Shown here piece by piece: positions 8,251 to 19,330 of a DNA stretch of 64,000 bases. Location: contig VRMN01000007.1 of the NCBI GenBank assembly GCA_008690995.1, positions 558,001-622,000 on the forward strand. Direction: 5' to 3'. The stretch comes from Porphyridium purpureum (taxonomy: Eukaryota > Rhodophyta > Bangiophyceae > Porphyridiales > Porphyridiaceae). A model generated the notes under the pieces. The model was not told the origin of the DNA. It worked only from the letters and a program-made list of their open reading frames with translations, and made no database searches. The position numbers and the translations under genes are program-made. Numbering within the stretch: the first letter of the stretch is position 1; the number at the start of each line of letters is the position of its first letter.

Positions 8251-9789
8251 TCACGAATCGGACTGCGTTGGCGGGAAGCTGCCGTATGAGGCGGGGCAAA
8301 GCTGGTCTTGGTCAGTTGATGCGCGAATGCTGCGCTTGAACTGGATTGCGCCATGTTGTGAGTTCATGCCCAAGCCGTCCTCAGACACATGTACTAGGAC
8401 GTGCGCAAGAATGGTCTCGAGAAAGGAGTAGATGAAAATCGTACCGCACGCGAGCAGCATGCACGGGAATGGCTCGATGCGGAGCTTCATCTGGTGCTTC
8501 AGCATTGCTCCTGCAACAGCAAAAATAAGTGGGATAAGCCACCACACCCCCACAAGGGCCCACCATGCGTATTTGAGTTTCCGGACTTTGGGCTCGTCTT
8601 TTGGTGTGGGCTGTCGGCCCCAGAAGTGAAGCAACCGGATGACAAAGAAGCTCAGCATGGCAATTGACAAACAAACAAACAGGAGAAGCATCTCCGGAAT
8701 GGTCAAAACATCGATCGCATCATCTGTCACCGCAATCATCACAAACTTGACGCCTACACCCATGCCAAGCAGCGCACACAGCATGATCTGGTGCATCAGC
8801 ACAAAGGCAGAGCCAGTGACCACTGATCGCCGCATCGCGTGAATCGCACGCGGTGGCAAAAGCATGTAGTAGATGAGCGCCAGCGCAAACACCATCAGTA
8901 ACGTGAGCGCCATCACGGCATAGTAGGTGTATGAGCGTGCATCCTGCGGCAGATCACGATAGTTGATCACGCACGACACGATCGATTCACCAAGAATCAC
9001 AAGGAGCATGCAGCTGAAGCGCTCGGCACAATGGTCAATGTTGAGCGGAACACGGTGCTCCTCCGGCATCCGGAACAGGTGGTGATGTAAATGGAAGTAT
9101 GCGTCAAGCAAAACAGTGCCTGTCCAGATGAGCTTGTACGCCTTGGCGCTGTCCAGTACGAGCGCCAAGATAAAGCCCACGACCGCGACCGAGATAATCT
9201 GTATCCAGATTGTCAATGCCATCCGCGCGCGCGGGACATGCGCGTACGTGTCGGCGTACAGGAGAAGCAACGCGACGCGTTGAATGATACACGCGGCCGA
9301 AAAGCCGTGAGCAAACTCAAAGGCGGAGCAGTTCACAACCATAAGCGCAGTGCCTAACATGAAAACGTAGAACAGCCCAAGGTGGAACATACTGTTGGCG
9401 ACAAAGCGAGTCTGATGCAGCGTGTAGAACAGCCATCCGTTAAAGAAGATGCTGAACATGAGCACATAAGCCAACGCACCCTCGCGATCGAGCTCATCCT
9501 TGAGCGCGTCCGCCAGATTGGACGCCGCAGCCACGTACATGAGATCGAGGAACAACTCCCACCATTGTGCCGCCTTCTCCTCGTATTCTTCATCCGCATC
9601 AAGATCCACAATGATCCGCGGCTTGGCGTATAGCAGGCGTACTCCGTCCTCGCTCATCTCGCCGTACGCTCTGCCGTCCAGCCGATCCACCACCGCCCAG
9701 ATCAACTCGTGACCTTCCTGAATTCTGCCGGGAGCTGCAGAGGCACCAAATAGTATCTTGTCTGTTGGAATGGCGGCGCTAAAGCGCAT
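8251..9789 (-). CDS. LtrA-like (low temperature requirement A) multi-pass membrane protein
   Basis: Predicted 512-residue membrane protein. The LtrA family (named from Listeria) is recognised by WWELFLDLMYVAAASNL near residue 75 and by HCAERFSCMLLVILGESI, the H-x-x-ER...LGES signature, in the middle. At least ten strongly hydrophobic segments follow a hydrophilic N-terminal part of about 70 residues. The biochemical function of LtrA proteins is not established. The family is common in bacteria and scattered in protists and algae, which suggests horizontal spread. The ATG at 9787-9789 (MRFSAAIPTD) is the first ATG of the frame. The gene is divergent from the HDAC gene, with 52 bp between starts if HDAC begins at 9842. 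Confidence 0.88.
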   Translation of the reverse strand: MRFSAAIPTDKILFGASAAPGRIQEGHELIWAVVDRLDGRAYGEMSEDGVRLLYAKPRIIVDLDADEEYEEKAAQWWELFLDLMYVAAASNLADALKDELDREGALAYVLMFSIFFNGWLFYTLHQTRFVANSMFHLGLFYVFMLGTALMVVNCSAFEFAHGFSAACIIQRVALLLLYADTYAHVPRARMALTIWIQIISVAVVGFILALVLDSAKAYKLIWTGTVLLDAYFHLHHHLFRMPEEHRVPLNIDHCAERFSCMLLVILGESIVSCVINYRDLPQDARSYTYYAVMALTLLMVFALALIYYMLLPPRAIHAMRRSVVTGSAFVLMHQIMLCALLGMGVGVKFVMIAVTDDAIDVLTIPEMLLLFVCLSIAMLSFFVIRLLHFWGRQPTPKDEPKVRKLKYAWWALVGVWWLIPLIFAVAGAMLKHQMKLRIEPFPCMLLACGTIFIYSFLETILAHVLVHVSEDGLGMNSQHGAIQFKRSIRASTDQDQLCPASYGSFPPTQSDS

Positions 9790-9841
9790 GCGATGCTGGC
9801 GCGTGCCCAGCGTGCAGGTACGGCAGCCACGCACAGACGCG
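9790..9841. promoter_or_regulatory. 52-bp gap between divergent LtrA-like and HDAC starts
   Basis: This is the shortest divergent spacing in the window. Two further in-frame ATGs for the HDAC gene (9770 and 9788) would make the two coding regions overlap head to head. Promoter elements must then lie inside the coding DNA of one or both genes. Confidence 0.4.
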
Positions 9842-10864
9842 ATGGCTCCTCAGTCAGCGAGGCTCAGCACACGCGCGCGCAGCGAGCTGCCGCCGTGCGT
9901 GTATCACAGAGACTACAGCGTGCCAGACTGGCCGCCGAATCATCGCTTCGTGATGAGCAAGTTCCGCGATTTGCGGCACGTCCTGCAGGAGCAGCACGTG
10001 CTTGAGGCAGATGAGGAGCACGTGCCTGAGATGGACCGCGGCGCGAGTGAGTTCGAGTTGTGCCTCGCACATGATCAAGAGTACGTGCGTCGATTTCTGC
10101 AGAATGAGCTCACTGCAGAGGAAATGCGTGCGATCGGATTTACGTGGAGTGAGGCACTGGTGCGACGCACTCGACTAGAGGTCGCCGGTACGGTACTGGC
10201 AAGCCGACTAGCTTTGCACCATGGCATGGCATGCCACTTGGCCGGCGGCACGCACCACGCCAGCGCAGGGGCAGGCGCCGGCTTTACGATTCTGAACGAC
10301 ATGGCGGTAGCCGCGATACTGATGCTCGAGGAGCTGTTAGTGAGCCGAATGCTAATTCTAGACCTCGATGTGCATCAGGGCGACGGCTCGGCGCGCATGC
10401 TGAAAGACAACCCGCGCGTATTCACATGCAGCGTGCACTGCGCAGACAATTATCCTTTGCGCAAGGCGACCAGCGACCTCGACATACCACTGCCAGCAGG
10501 CACACGCGATGCAGAGTACATGGATTGCATCCAGCGATACTTACCTGACTTGCTGGGCTCAATTAAGCCTGATCTTGTTCTTTACGATGCTGGTGTTGAC
10601 GTATGTGAGCACGACCGTTTGGGGAAGCTGAAATTGACGGAACAAGGTATCTACGAACGCGACGCGTTCGTGCTTAGTGCCTGTGCGCAGCGCGGTATCC
10701 CCGTCGTCACCGTCATCGGGGGTGGCTACGATGAGCGCTGGGCTCTGGCCAGGCGCCACGCAATTGTGCATTACGCCGCGCTGGACATGTGGCAAAAATA
10801 CATTCACAAGGAAAGAAATGGAGCACATGCAAAACCCAGATTGACTTGGAAACCCATGTCATGA
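9842..10864 (+). CDS. Histone deacetylase superfamily protein, class IV/HDAC11-like or bacterial-like
   Basis: Predicted 340-residue Zn-dependent deacylase. Motifs in order: AGGTHHA with the catalytic His pair (His138/139), LDLDVHQGDG supplying zinc ligands Asp176 and His178, YDAGVD with the third ligand Asp253, and VIGGGYDERW with the transition-state Tyr296. The GGTHHA...GF.I.ND arrangement and short length match the HDAC11/class IV and bacterial HDAC-like group rather than class I. Substrates may be fatty-acylated or acetylated lysines; this cannot be told from sequence. The start at 9842 (MAPQSARLST) avoids overlap with the LtrA-like gene; earlier ATGs at 9770 and 9788 would add up to 24 residues and could be a targeting extension. 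Confidence 0.9.
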   Translation: MAPQSARLSTRARSELPPCVYHRDYSVPDWPPNHRFVMSKFRDLRHVLQEQHVLEADEEHVPEMDRGASEFELCLAHDQEYVRRFLQNELTAEEMRAIGFTWSEALVRRTRLEVAGTVLASRLALHHGMACHLAGGTHHASAGAGAGFTILNDMAVAAILMLEELLVSRMLILDLDVHQGDGSARMLKDNPRVFTCSVHCADNYPLRKATSDLDIPLPAGTRDAEYMDCIQRYLPDLLGSIKPDLVLYDAGVDVCEHDRLGKLKLTEQGIYERDAFVLSACAQRGIPVVTVIGGGYDERWALARRHAIVHYAALDMWQKYIHKERNGAHAKPRLTWKPMS

Positions 10865-11891
10865 TGTCTTCATCCCTTCTGCCTCAGCTGGCTTACTGCA
10901 TCGGTGCAATCGAGCATGACCTCGCGTACAATCGCGCAGGAGCGATGTGCGATTCTAGCATACTTCCCGTACGTGAAAGCCCACTCCGAGCGCGTACCAT
11001 TCTGCAGCGTGTAACTATGTCATCCCCGGGGGGGGGGGTTTTGTTGCAGCAGATATTTATTTTTGCCTATCGGAGAACGTTCAACAAACACTCGCTTCCG
11101 ACGATGACACAAGACCATGCCAAATTGTTGCCGGTTCAAAGTCGAGCGAAAGTATCGACCTTGACCGTGAAGCTTCCTGGCATGGGAACCATGATGATCG
11201 CGGAAGAAAGTCACTTTCTCTGGATGGAAGACTCATTCCCGAAGAAAGGCATTTGCCGCTGACCACGCCGAATTTCTTCCATTTCTGGCGGCACACTGTC
11301 ACCAAGATCGAGCTTGGAAGACGCGAAAAGAGACGCAGGCTGATCTCTGCACAAGCACGAGTAAATTCTACGATGGTAAGCTGTCCGCTGAAGCATCAAG
11401 AAATCTCTGACTCCTTGTTTCACAAAGAGCAGAGCTCACGGAACATAAACTGCGTATACGCGAGCCGTCATGTTGATAAGTTCGCGTGCATCATTCACTG
11501 TACACCCGGACACTCACGATGTCGAATTTACCGGCACGCACCGAGTTCCAGTCTCGAAGAAAGTGGCCGGCTCGAGCGCCGAATTAGAGCGTTCAGAGTG
11601 CCGGTGTTTCAGCGCGCTCTGGCACAGACATAGACTCGACTGCGCGCGGGCAAACACGCACAATAGTGCTTAAAGAAAAGGAAAGCTTCTTATCTGATCA
11701 CCTACTCGTGCTTGCGTTGCCACCATAGCCCTTGCATACAACATCGACCGTACCGCGGCGCATATCTCTCAAGAGGTTATGAGCCCAGCCTCTGCGATGC
11801 ATGCGAATTCCGCGAACTTCGTGAGCTAGTGCGTACGGACAAAGTTTTTGCTATGCGAGAAAGAAGTACGATATACTGTCACCCGAGATGG
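10865..11891. other. Gene-free stretch at the edge of fossil block 1
   Basis: No coding region was recognised. A run of ten G residues lies at about 11029-11038. Base composition becomes less GC-rich than in the preceding genes, marking entry into degraded, probably transposon-derived DNA. Confidence 0.4.
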
Positions 11892-13440
11892 TGTGGTTCA
11901 CGCCAGACTCACTTTCGTTGGATCAAGGAGTCTCGGAGGACATACAAGACACGGACACTTGGGAGACCGAAAAGGAGCTCACAATGTAAGTTTTGAGAAG
12001 CGATGGCAGCTTGTTTATTTCCAGATTTAGCACACCTTATAGTACAAGCCGTAGATAGTGAGCTTTTCTTGCAGTGCGTCAGCGCGGCACTGCGGCTCAA
12101 GGCACGTCACCAACACATCCTGAGTGCATCGTCTTCTGCCAGCTCCACCCACCTAAGTCAGCCCTCTCCACTCCACTCTGCACAGTTCCTCACCTTTTCT
12201 CTCTTCAATAAGGGAAGTTCGTAAACAAAAAAACGCTCCCGTCTGACCGAAAAGGGGACCTCTGCATACCAATTGCTCCTGTTGCTGGTCACCCAACTGA
12301 GAAACCGACAGCTATGGGAGCTGGGTACACGCTCAATCAGGATGCACCACTTCTGAAATACGGCTCACTGCTTACACCGTAGGTCAGCCTTGTGCGGCTC
12401 ATTCCGTTCGCTACGCGCATGCACTCGCCTATATAAGGGTGCCCCGTGACAGAAATCTTCTCTTTCTCGCTCTTTTAGTCCTCTTTCCCCTTAAGGGGAG
12501 TCACAGTGAAAAGAAACATATCGAGTTGGCAAAGAACAAGCATCTGGATTCTACGATATGGAAACAGCTAAAGCTCCCTTTCACCAATACGAGGAAGCAG
12601 CCGGTTCTATGTTTCACCATCTCGATGACCAAAGGATACCGCAAACAACAACAGCTTAAGGCTGCAAGCTCTTGCTTCTCTACATGGGTGACTGGGGCCG
12701 CTGGAAAAGATGCCGCAAACTCGGGTCGAAGGGGTACAGAGATCGAGGGCTTTTTGTGGATCTGGTAAAAGATCAGGAGGCGAGATTTCTTATTCGCTCG
12801 CTCGTGGATTCTACGCTGATGCATGTCGTTGCCGACGCCAGTACCGACTGTGAGAACTGTACAAACCTCGAAAAGATATCGAGGCCGGCGACTCCCGTGT
12901 GAAAAGGAGTTCTGTAAAAATAGTTGGCAAAATTCAGCGTCACAAAGGGGAAGCCAGTCGGAGAGCATCTCACAATGATGATGATTCTCCGAAGAGAACT
13001 GAGCATGACTGGTGAGGAATTAATGGAGCCTGATTATGTTCAATCTTCTTAAAGGGAAGCCGATTGAACCATCGTCTTGCGAGCAAGCTTGTATAGTCGC
13101 AGTGGCACGGTCACAGTTGATGTTATGTGCTCAATGCTGCTGGCGGTGGAGCGGCAGCTCACAAGGCACGCAGGTGCTGGGTATGGCAATGAGATTTCCG
13201 CATTCAGGGCATTCGAAGCAGAATGCAAAGGAAAGGTTTGCCGGTTCCCACCAGACTGAGTTCCATGGGGCGTGCTGGGGTTGCGAACGTGAAGGCCACA
13301 GCAGGCGTCTTTGCCCAGAGGTCAGGCGTGGGTAGAAGAACGCATCACGCAGCCGGCAAAAACAGGCGTCTTTCTTCGCACTGAATGTCGTGCACTTTCC
13401 GACCTATTTTGGCGCGCGCGTGCTCCTGCACGAGGCCACT
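11892..13440 (+). mobile_element. Fossil LTR retroelement fragment: LTR-like segment plus gag remnant
   Basis: The segment from about 11892 to 12684 aligns along most of its length with the solo LTR at 50851-51344 (opposite strand). Shared landmarks are CGCCAGACTCACTTTCGTTG, GACCTCTGCATACCAATTGCT-like sequence and a CAACAGCTTAAGGCTG block near the end. The copy here is about 300 bp longer than the solo LTR. Downstream, near 13283-13325, the plus strand encodes CWGCEREGHSRRLC, a CX2CX4HX4C zinc knuckle typical of retroelement Gag. The element is broken and clearly old; pol cannot be followed beyond about 13440, where a fossil in the opposite orientation begins. Confidence 0.6.
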
Positions 13441-16400
13441 GACATCACACTGACCGGTTGGAAGGTACAGCTAAAGGGTCGGAGGAGCTACGTCTGTTCC
13501 ACTTGGCAGACTTCCATTGCGATCGAACGCCTCCACCCACACCCTGTACGGTTCTTCCAATATTCCCGTTTCCATCAGTTCCAGCAGCAAAGCGTTTGCG
13601 TGGGTTTTGGTGAGTCCGTGAGCAATGTTCTTGCCGCTTTGGCACCGACACATTCGGGCCGCGGTCAAATACGTCCCTTATTGCAGGAAAATGGATCTGG
13701 AATCGTCTTTCTCATCGAACTTTCCTCGTCAAGCTAGTATTAAAAATTACGCTTATTCTCTGTGACGAGATCGAGGACGGCTCCCACTCCCAAGAGCTTT
13801 GGTTGCGCATTCACGTAGACGCTGAGGTCCAACCTCTCATTCATGGCGTATGTTTTCGCCATTTGCACAAATGCCACGTCGCGGTCCTCCGCAACCTACG
13901 ACGCTACTTGCCTCCACCCCACAGCTCACAGCTACGGAGCTCCAGGTTATACTTCACTCCGACCGGCCCCATCGGTCCTCCCTTTTACAAGATCGCTAGC
14001 GTGCCGTGGGCGACGCGCTTAAATACTCTACCCTGCCCAACTGTGGAAACCCTGGAATGATTGGAGGCGCCAGTTAGAACGAAGGTGGGATCTAGTGCTT
14101 ACTGTGTGGTGGTGCGGTGGGAGGTACAAAGGGGTGGAGAGTATCATGACACAGACCAGACAACTCTTTCAGACTTTCCGCTCTACCATGCCACGAGAGA
14201 CGCCTGACCTTCTTCCGCGAGCGTCACCACAGCGCCAAGCCGCGTGCTCATATCTGCATTGCTTGCAAACGACGCGTTCGACTGTACCATCACGCGAACA
14301 TTAAAATGCGGCGCTAGAAATTGTGTGCCCACGTTTGGGTTGCGCCGGAATGTTTCGTGATTCTCTGCCTTTCCTTGTCCACGGTGTCCGCTTCAAAATT
14401 CGTGTCCAGAACTTATGCAAGTTGTGCCAGCCTGTATAAAAAACCTGGCCGCGTCCCATTTGCAAATCAGGATAGCCGACCACGCAAAGAGCGTACCTCG
14501 CTGAACGTTTTCACCATGCTATCAATCTTTATATCAAATGTCTAATGAATCAAAACTCCACCGTCTTGCGTGTGTGTCATCGTGATCCCGCTAATTGTGG
14601 CCGGCAGCTCCGTCTTTAGCTTCATGGCGAAGCGCTCTGTCAAAAGGATTTCCTTTTCTGCGAAAGCAGTCGTTCCGGCGCACAAAGTGTCGTCGACTAA
14701 GACAGCGACGGTCCCATCTTTTGCTCGCAAGAGACATAAATCTAGAGTTTCGTTTGCCTGGGTGGATTACTAGAAAGCCTCAAAGTACGTTGTGCTCCAC
14801 AGGGCTTCCGACTCGATTAGCCCCTAAACTGGCACGAATACACGCACCAGGATTTTTATATTGATATGTCCCTTGGACTCTAGCGGCAGGCGCATTTGCA
14901 CTTTTCCAATCACGCTGTGTGTTGAGTTGACGTGCGCTTGTACGGCGTCTCGTGTGCAAATGCTCCATCCGATTCTTATCGCAAGTGTGATCAGGAAACG
15001 AGGGGAAACCTGCTGCACAACTTGTGTATCGCACACAATGGTGCCAATGTTTTTGGTCTCGATTGCCCTATGCATTAAACATGCCTTGTGAATCTCTGGC
15101 GCGCCATTTGCTTCTACTATGATCTTGCAGACCCATTTGCGGCCGATTGCGTTCGGCCCCGGTTTCGACGCCTTTGCGTATTTCTTCCAGCACGCCGCGT
15201 GCTCTTTTGCTCTGCTAGCTTTGCCTCTTTGGCTTTTGCGAACACATCCGCGTGGTCTGATTCAACATGGCTCAAAGCGGTGCCGATCGCCTCCTGGTCG
15301 CTTCGGAGGAGCGTGTCCATGCGCTCCCTGTGAGGGCGCACCACTGTGATCCTGAAGACATTTATTCCTTCGGGAGTTCCGCCCTAGCTAAATTCTGTTC
15401 TATAGTGTACTTTTGCGAGGGGGAAAGCTCCGTCCCAATTGCGCTAATCGTATCGATAAACGCTGACCTTATCACTTGGTGACATGTGTGCCACTCACGG
15501 AAAACTCTCTGTTAGGGCCTTATTTACCATCCCCCGGAACACAAAGTGTTCGTAATGGAGTCGCAGCTTTTCCATTGCATCGATTCGTTCACCTTGAGCA
15601 GGGCTGCCCATCATTTCGTCACCGACTAGAAGTCTGGCATGGTGCCAAAGACAAGGTACAAAGGCACACAGCCACCCGGTTTCATCACGTCTTTAATTCA
15701 TTTGTTCGCAATGACGAGCATTTCTGCGGGCAACATGGACGGCGTCTCCAGCCAGTGTTGTTCGATTTGCTTGCAGAGTGGCGCGTGCATACATCCATCC
15801 GGCCCCCAAGACCCAGGGACACTCCGATTCCGCATCGTTTATGTCGATGCCGTACGACATCACTGTCATCGTGAACGTAATGGCGATAACTTCTGAGTCC
15901 TGGCTAACGCACACGCCAAGAGGAATACTGAAATGGTCAATCTACTGCGCAATGAAATCGGCACCCACCGCCTGTTTTGCTGTACTCTTGAGAAATACGG
16001 CCGCGGAAAAGTTTGCATCTCGACACAACATTTGCAAACTGGTTCCTTCCTCTCCGATGCATTCACTCGTACATAGACCGCGACTGGGATAATTTCGTCC
16101 TGGAAGTAGACATTCTCTGCTTATGTGGGTGCAACGCTGGCTTTCTATGGGGCCCTTTCTGAGTACTGACAATAGTGACATGATTCTTAAATAGAGCGAC
16201 TATTTTCCGCATAGCCTCGAAAGTTTTCTACGATCCGCCTGGTCTTGCCCTGGGCGTCAACTGAATAATTTAATCAACGCTTGCATATCCGAAACGGTTA
16301 CGTAACTTCAAGGCATCTGCGTGCGTCAACAATGTACTTTTTGCAGATTTTTGTTCAGCTGGGAATGACTCCACGACACTTGATAGAGATGCCCATTCTT

Positions 16401-17250
16401 CTGACTTAAACTTTCCTTCTGATCCCGAGATTCGATTCTTTTCTTTTCATGGTCGATGTTTGCTTCATGACGTGCGAGGAAGTGTGCGCCCTGCAGCGTG
16501 GGAACGCTAGACTTGATTCTGAGCATTTCATGCGTGAGCTTCTCGCACCCGAATGGCACGCCAATCTATGTCTTTCCAAGCGACTGAAACACCGATTCTC
16601 CGAAACTGTTAGAAATTCACTTATCTCTAGGAGTCCAACGCGCGTGAGATGATTAAAGTACCTCGAAAGCCTAACAGCGGGCCGAAGCACGTCAGCTCTA
16701 GCAGCTGGAGATCCTGGCAAGACGTTGACGCCTTCGTATATTCGAGCGAAGGTCGTGTAAAGTTAGCAAAGCAACCACATCACATGCCGTGAAGTAGAGA
16801 AAGGGGCAGCGGAGAAGTTGGTGTTGGCGTTAGTGAATTTGGCCAATCATGGAGTTAGAACGGGAGTTTTAACTATCAACTGCGTTGCGGGAGTCTCACG
16901 GAGGACACAGCACGGATTGGGGTCCTCGCGGTGCACTGGGAACTGGGCGCAACGATTATTGCTGGCTTATTCGCTCAGATAAGTAACACGGAGCTGCCAA
17001 CCGAAACACGTGGGTGGTCGCTCTCGTCTGAAGCATCCCCGAACACTCCGTTGGTCGAATAGAAACAGAATTGTACCCCAGAGCTGCAGGCCACAGGTTT
17101 AGCCGTGTGCCGCTTGCCCACCGCTGGCATAGAAAGTTGGCAACAGTAATTTGACGTAGAATCCTTTCTCGCAAAGGAGAGGCCGCAAAATGCGATCGAA
17201 AATCTATGTCCGAGTTATGTGTGGTGAAAAGATGACGCATTCTGGTTGTC
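13441..17250 (-). mobile_element. Fossil Copia-type retrotransposon, heavily decayed
   Basis: Minus-strand fragments resemble parts of the better-preserved Copia element at 46.0-51.7 kb in the same order. An RNase H C-terminal region lies near 13450-13670, a reverse-transcriptase LVDDT region near 14540-14730, the spacer before RT near 15120-15340, an integrase core-like piece near 15940-16180 and an integrase zinc-finger-like piece near 16330-16720. Many breaks are present and no bounding LTRs were found. The divergence indicates an old insertion. The upper edge (17250) is approximate. Confidence 0.65.
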
Positions 17251-19330
17251 TAAATTTCAACACAACATGAACTTTGATCAGACTCGTACTTTCTGAAGCA
17301 AGATCTCACTTTTCTGAGCAGCTTTCTTTCCCATGCTTCTGAAGCAAGTGAGTGTGCGGAAGAAACTTTTCAGGTTTTGTGTCCACAGTCTCGCTAAGCT
17401 ATATGTTCCTTTTACTGGCGTCGTCGAGCTATCATAGTTTCCCTCTCCGTCACTAACATAACCTCATATCATAAGTATCACGTTGGCAAAGCGGCGGCGT
17501 CACTCTCAGTGAAGGCTCTTCCCGAAAATGTTTTTTACCACATGTCTAAGTATATCCCACACTTGTTCCGGAACGCAGCACTTGAAGATTGATAATATTT
17601 CAACGGCCTTTTTATGGTAGCAGCTTTTGTCTTCTGTCCGACGGCCAGCGGTCTGTTGACGTCGCCGCGAACTGGGATTAAATAAGCCTCAAATGCCCAA
17701 CCCCCAAGCGCACACCGCCTTAAATTGTCCCAGCGAATATGAGCACCGCCTCGTTCTCTGTTCACCACGAGCTGAAAAATCAAAGTCTTCCTTCTTCATT
17801 GAGTTCCATTCGCTCATTTTTCCTTCTCTGCACAGTGTCACACAGAAACGCTAGTACACCACGGTCTTGCGCTTGCCGTCAACTGACACAGCACGATTCT
17901 GTGCGGTTGGTGTAGCATTTGTCCATCATCGAACGGTCTACGGTCGCAGCGTCCACATGCATGCAACTAAATTGAGAGCAAGCCTTTTCTGTCAGGATAT
18001 GGTGCAAATGCCGTAGCACAAAGCTATGCATAATTGGTGGACATGCGGCTGCCCGACGCAGGCATGAATGCCTGCCATGCAGAAGATCCAAGCGTGCGAT
18101 AAAGCCGCAACGGCCTGATGATTGGCCTGCAAGCAGAGATCCACGCGTCTTTGCGGCTGTGAGGTATGAGACGGGCGTCCAACTTTGCGTGATGCAGGCG
18201 TACGTAGGTAGAAGAGAAGCAAAGGAGAGCTAAGCATAGCATGAGAGTAAAACAGTTCCTCTTGCTGTGATTCTTTCAGAAAATACGTGTGTCAGAGCAG
18301 TGACACTCATCTGCGGCGCAGGAGCAGGATCAAGAGCAGCGGGCATTGCAGTTACTCGACGCTCGCGCAAATGGGCAATGAAACATCGCCTTGGTGCCCT
18401 GGTGTTCGCCGGCCTGGCAGCAGCGCGGCCTCTGCGTTCACCCAGTCAAACTCTCCGGCTGTGTTCTCATGTCAGACACCGCATTGAATATGAGAGCTCT
18501 ACACGTGCCTTTTTTCCTGACACATTTCGCTCAGTTTAAAGTTGTCAAGCGGTGGGGACAGTCAGCGCGGAGAGTATTTCGCCCTTTGCGTGGCGGAAAC
18601 CAAAAACTGCAGCAGCGTAGAGGCGGCAAGTATTGACGAGCGTGGAACTAGTCATGGCGGCGTCGTTCCGGGCCAGGCGTGAGAGAGACCGATGGTAAGC
18701 CTTAGCGTTCGGACTGACGACAACTGCATCAAACCTCACCGCCGTTCCTCTGAGCGTGTCATCACCTCAGAGCGCGGTGCACTCCTTTCTTGCAGCGCCA
18801 TATTTGAAGTCGGGGAGTAGAGTGAAGTACACAGACGTGACTGAGCGACAGTTGATTTTAAAAAAAAGGTATGTATTCTGTAGAATTCAACCAAATGTCG
18901 CTACCCTCTCTCTAGCTTCAACAAACCAAGAACGACCTGTGGACTGATCGCTTCTAAACCCACCAAAAAGTGGGTCTGCGCGCCGACGTAACCCGCACCA
19001 TCAGACACTGCTTATGATTGACGAAATATCAGCCACAAGCAAGACGTACACTTCTTGCATTTGCTAGTATCGAGGCCTCTAGAAGTCTGTCGCATACGTA
19101 AACCTTGTTCGCTCTTTCAAACTCTTCCGCCGAGCTTCTCAGCTGCATTCCGTGAAACAGCTCCCTTGTTCAAGCTCGTCACGCGAGTAAGCGCGACGAC
19201 CAAACCGAGTTTGACGAAGTACAGTGCGGTACAGTGTGTCTTTTTGAAGCGGGTGGCGCGAGCGTGTTGAGCCGGAAGCAAGAGACAGAGAGAGAGCAGG
19301 GGACAGGGTGGATGGGGTGGATCGTGTGTG
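17251..19330. other. No recognised gene; decayed sequence plus upstream region of the CSC1-like gene
   Basis: Only short frames without familiar domains are present. The last 80 bases before 19331 are purine-rich on the plus strand (GAGACAGAGAGAGAGCAGGG near 19283), the leader style seen before several other genes here. Confidence 0.4.

Noticed and set aside
11496-11505. CACTGTACAC match in fossil block 1
   Set aside because: Single, truncated copy with no gene close by; treated as chance.
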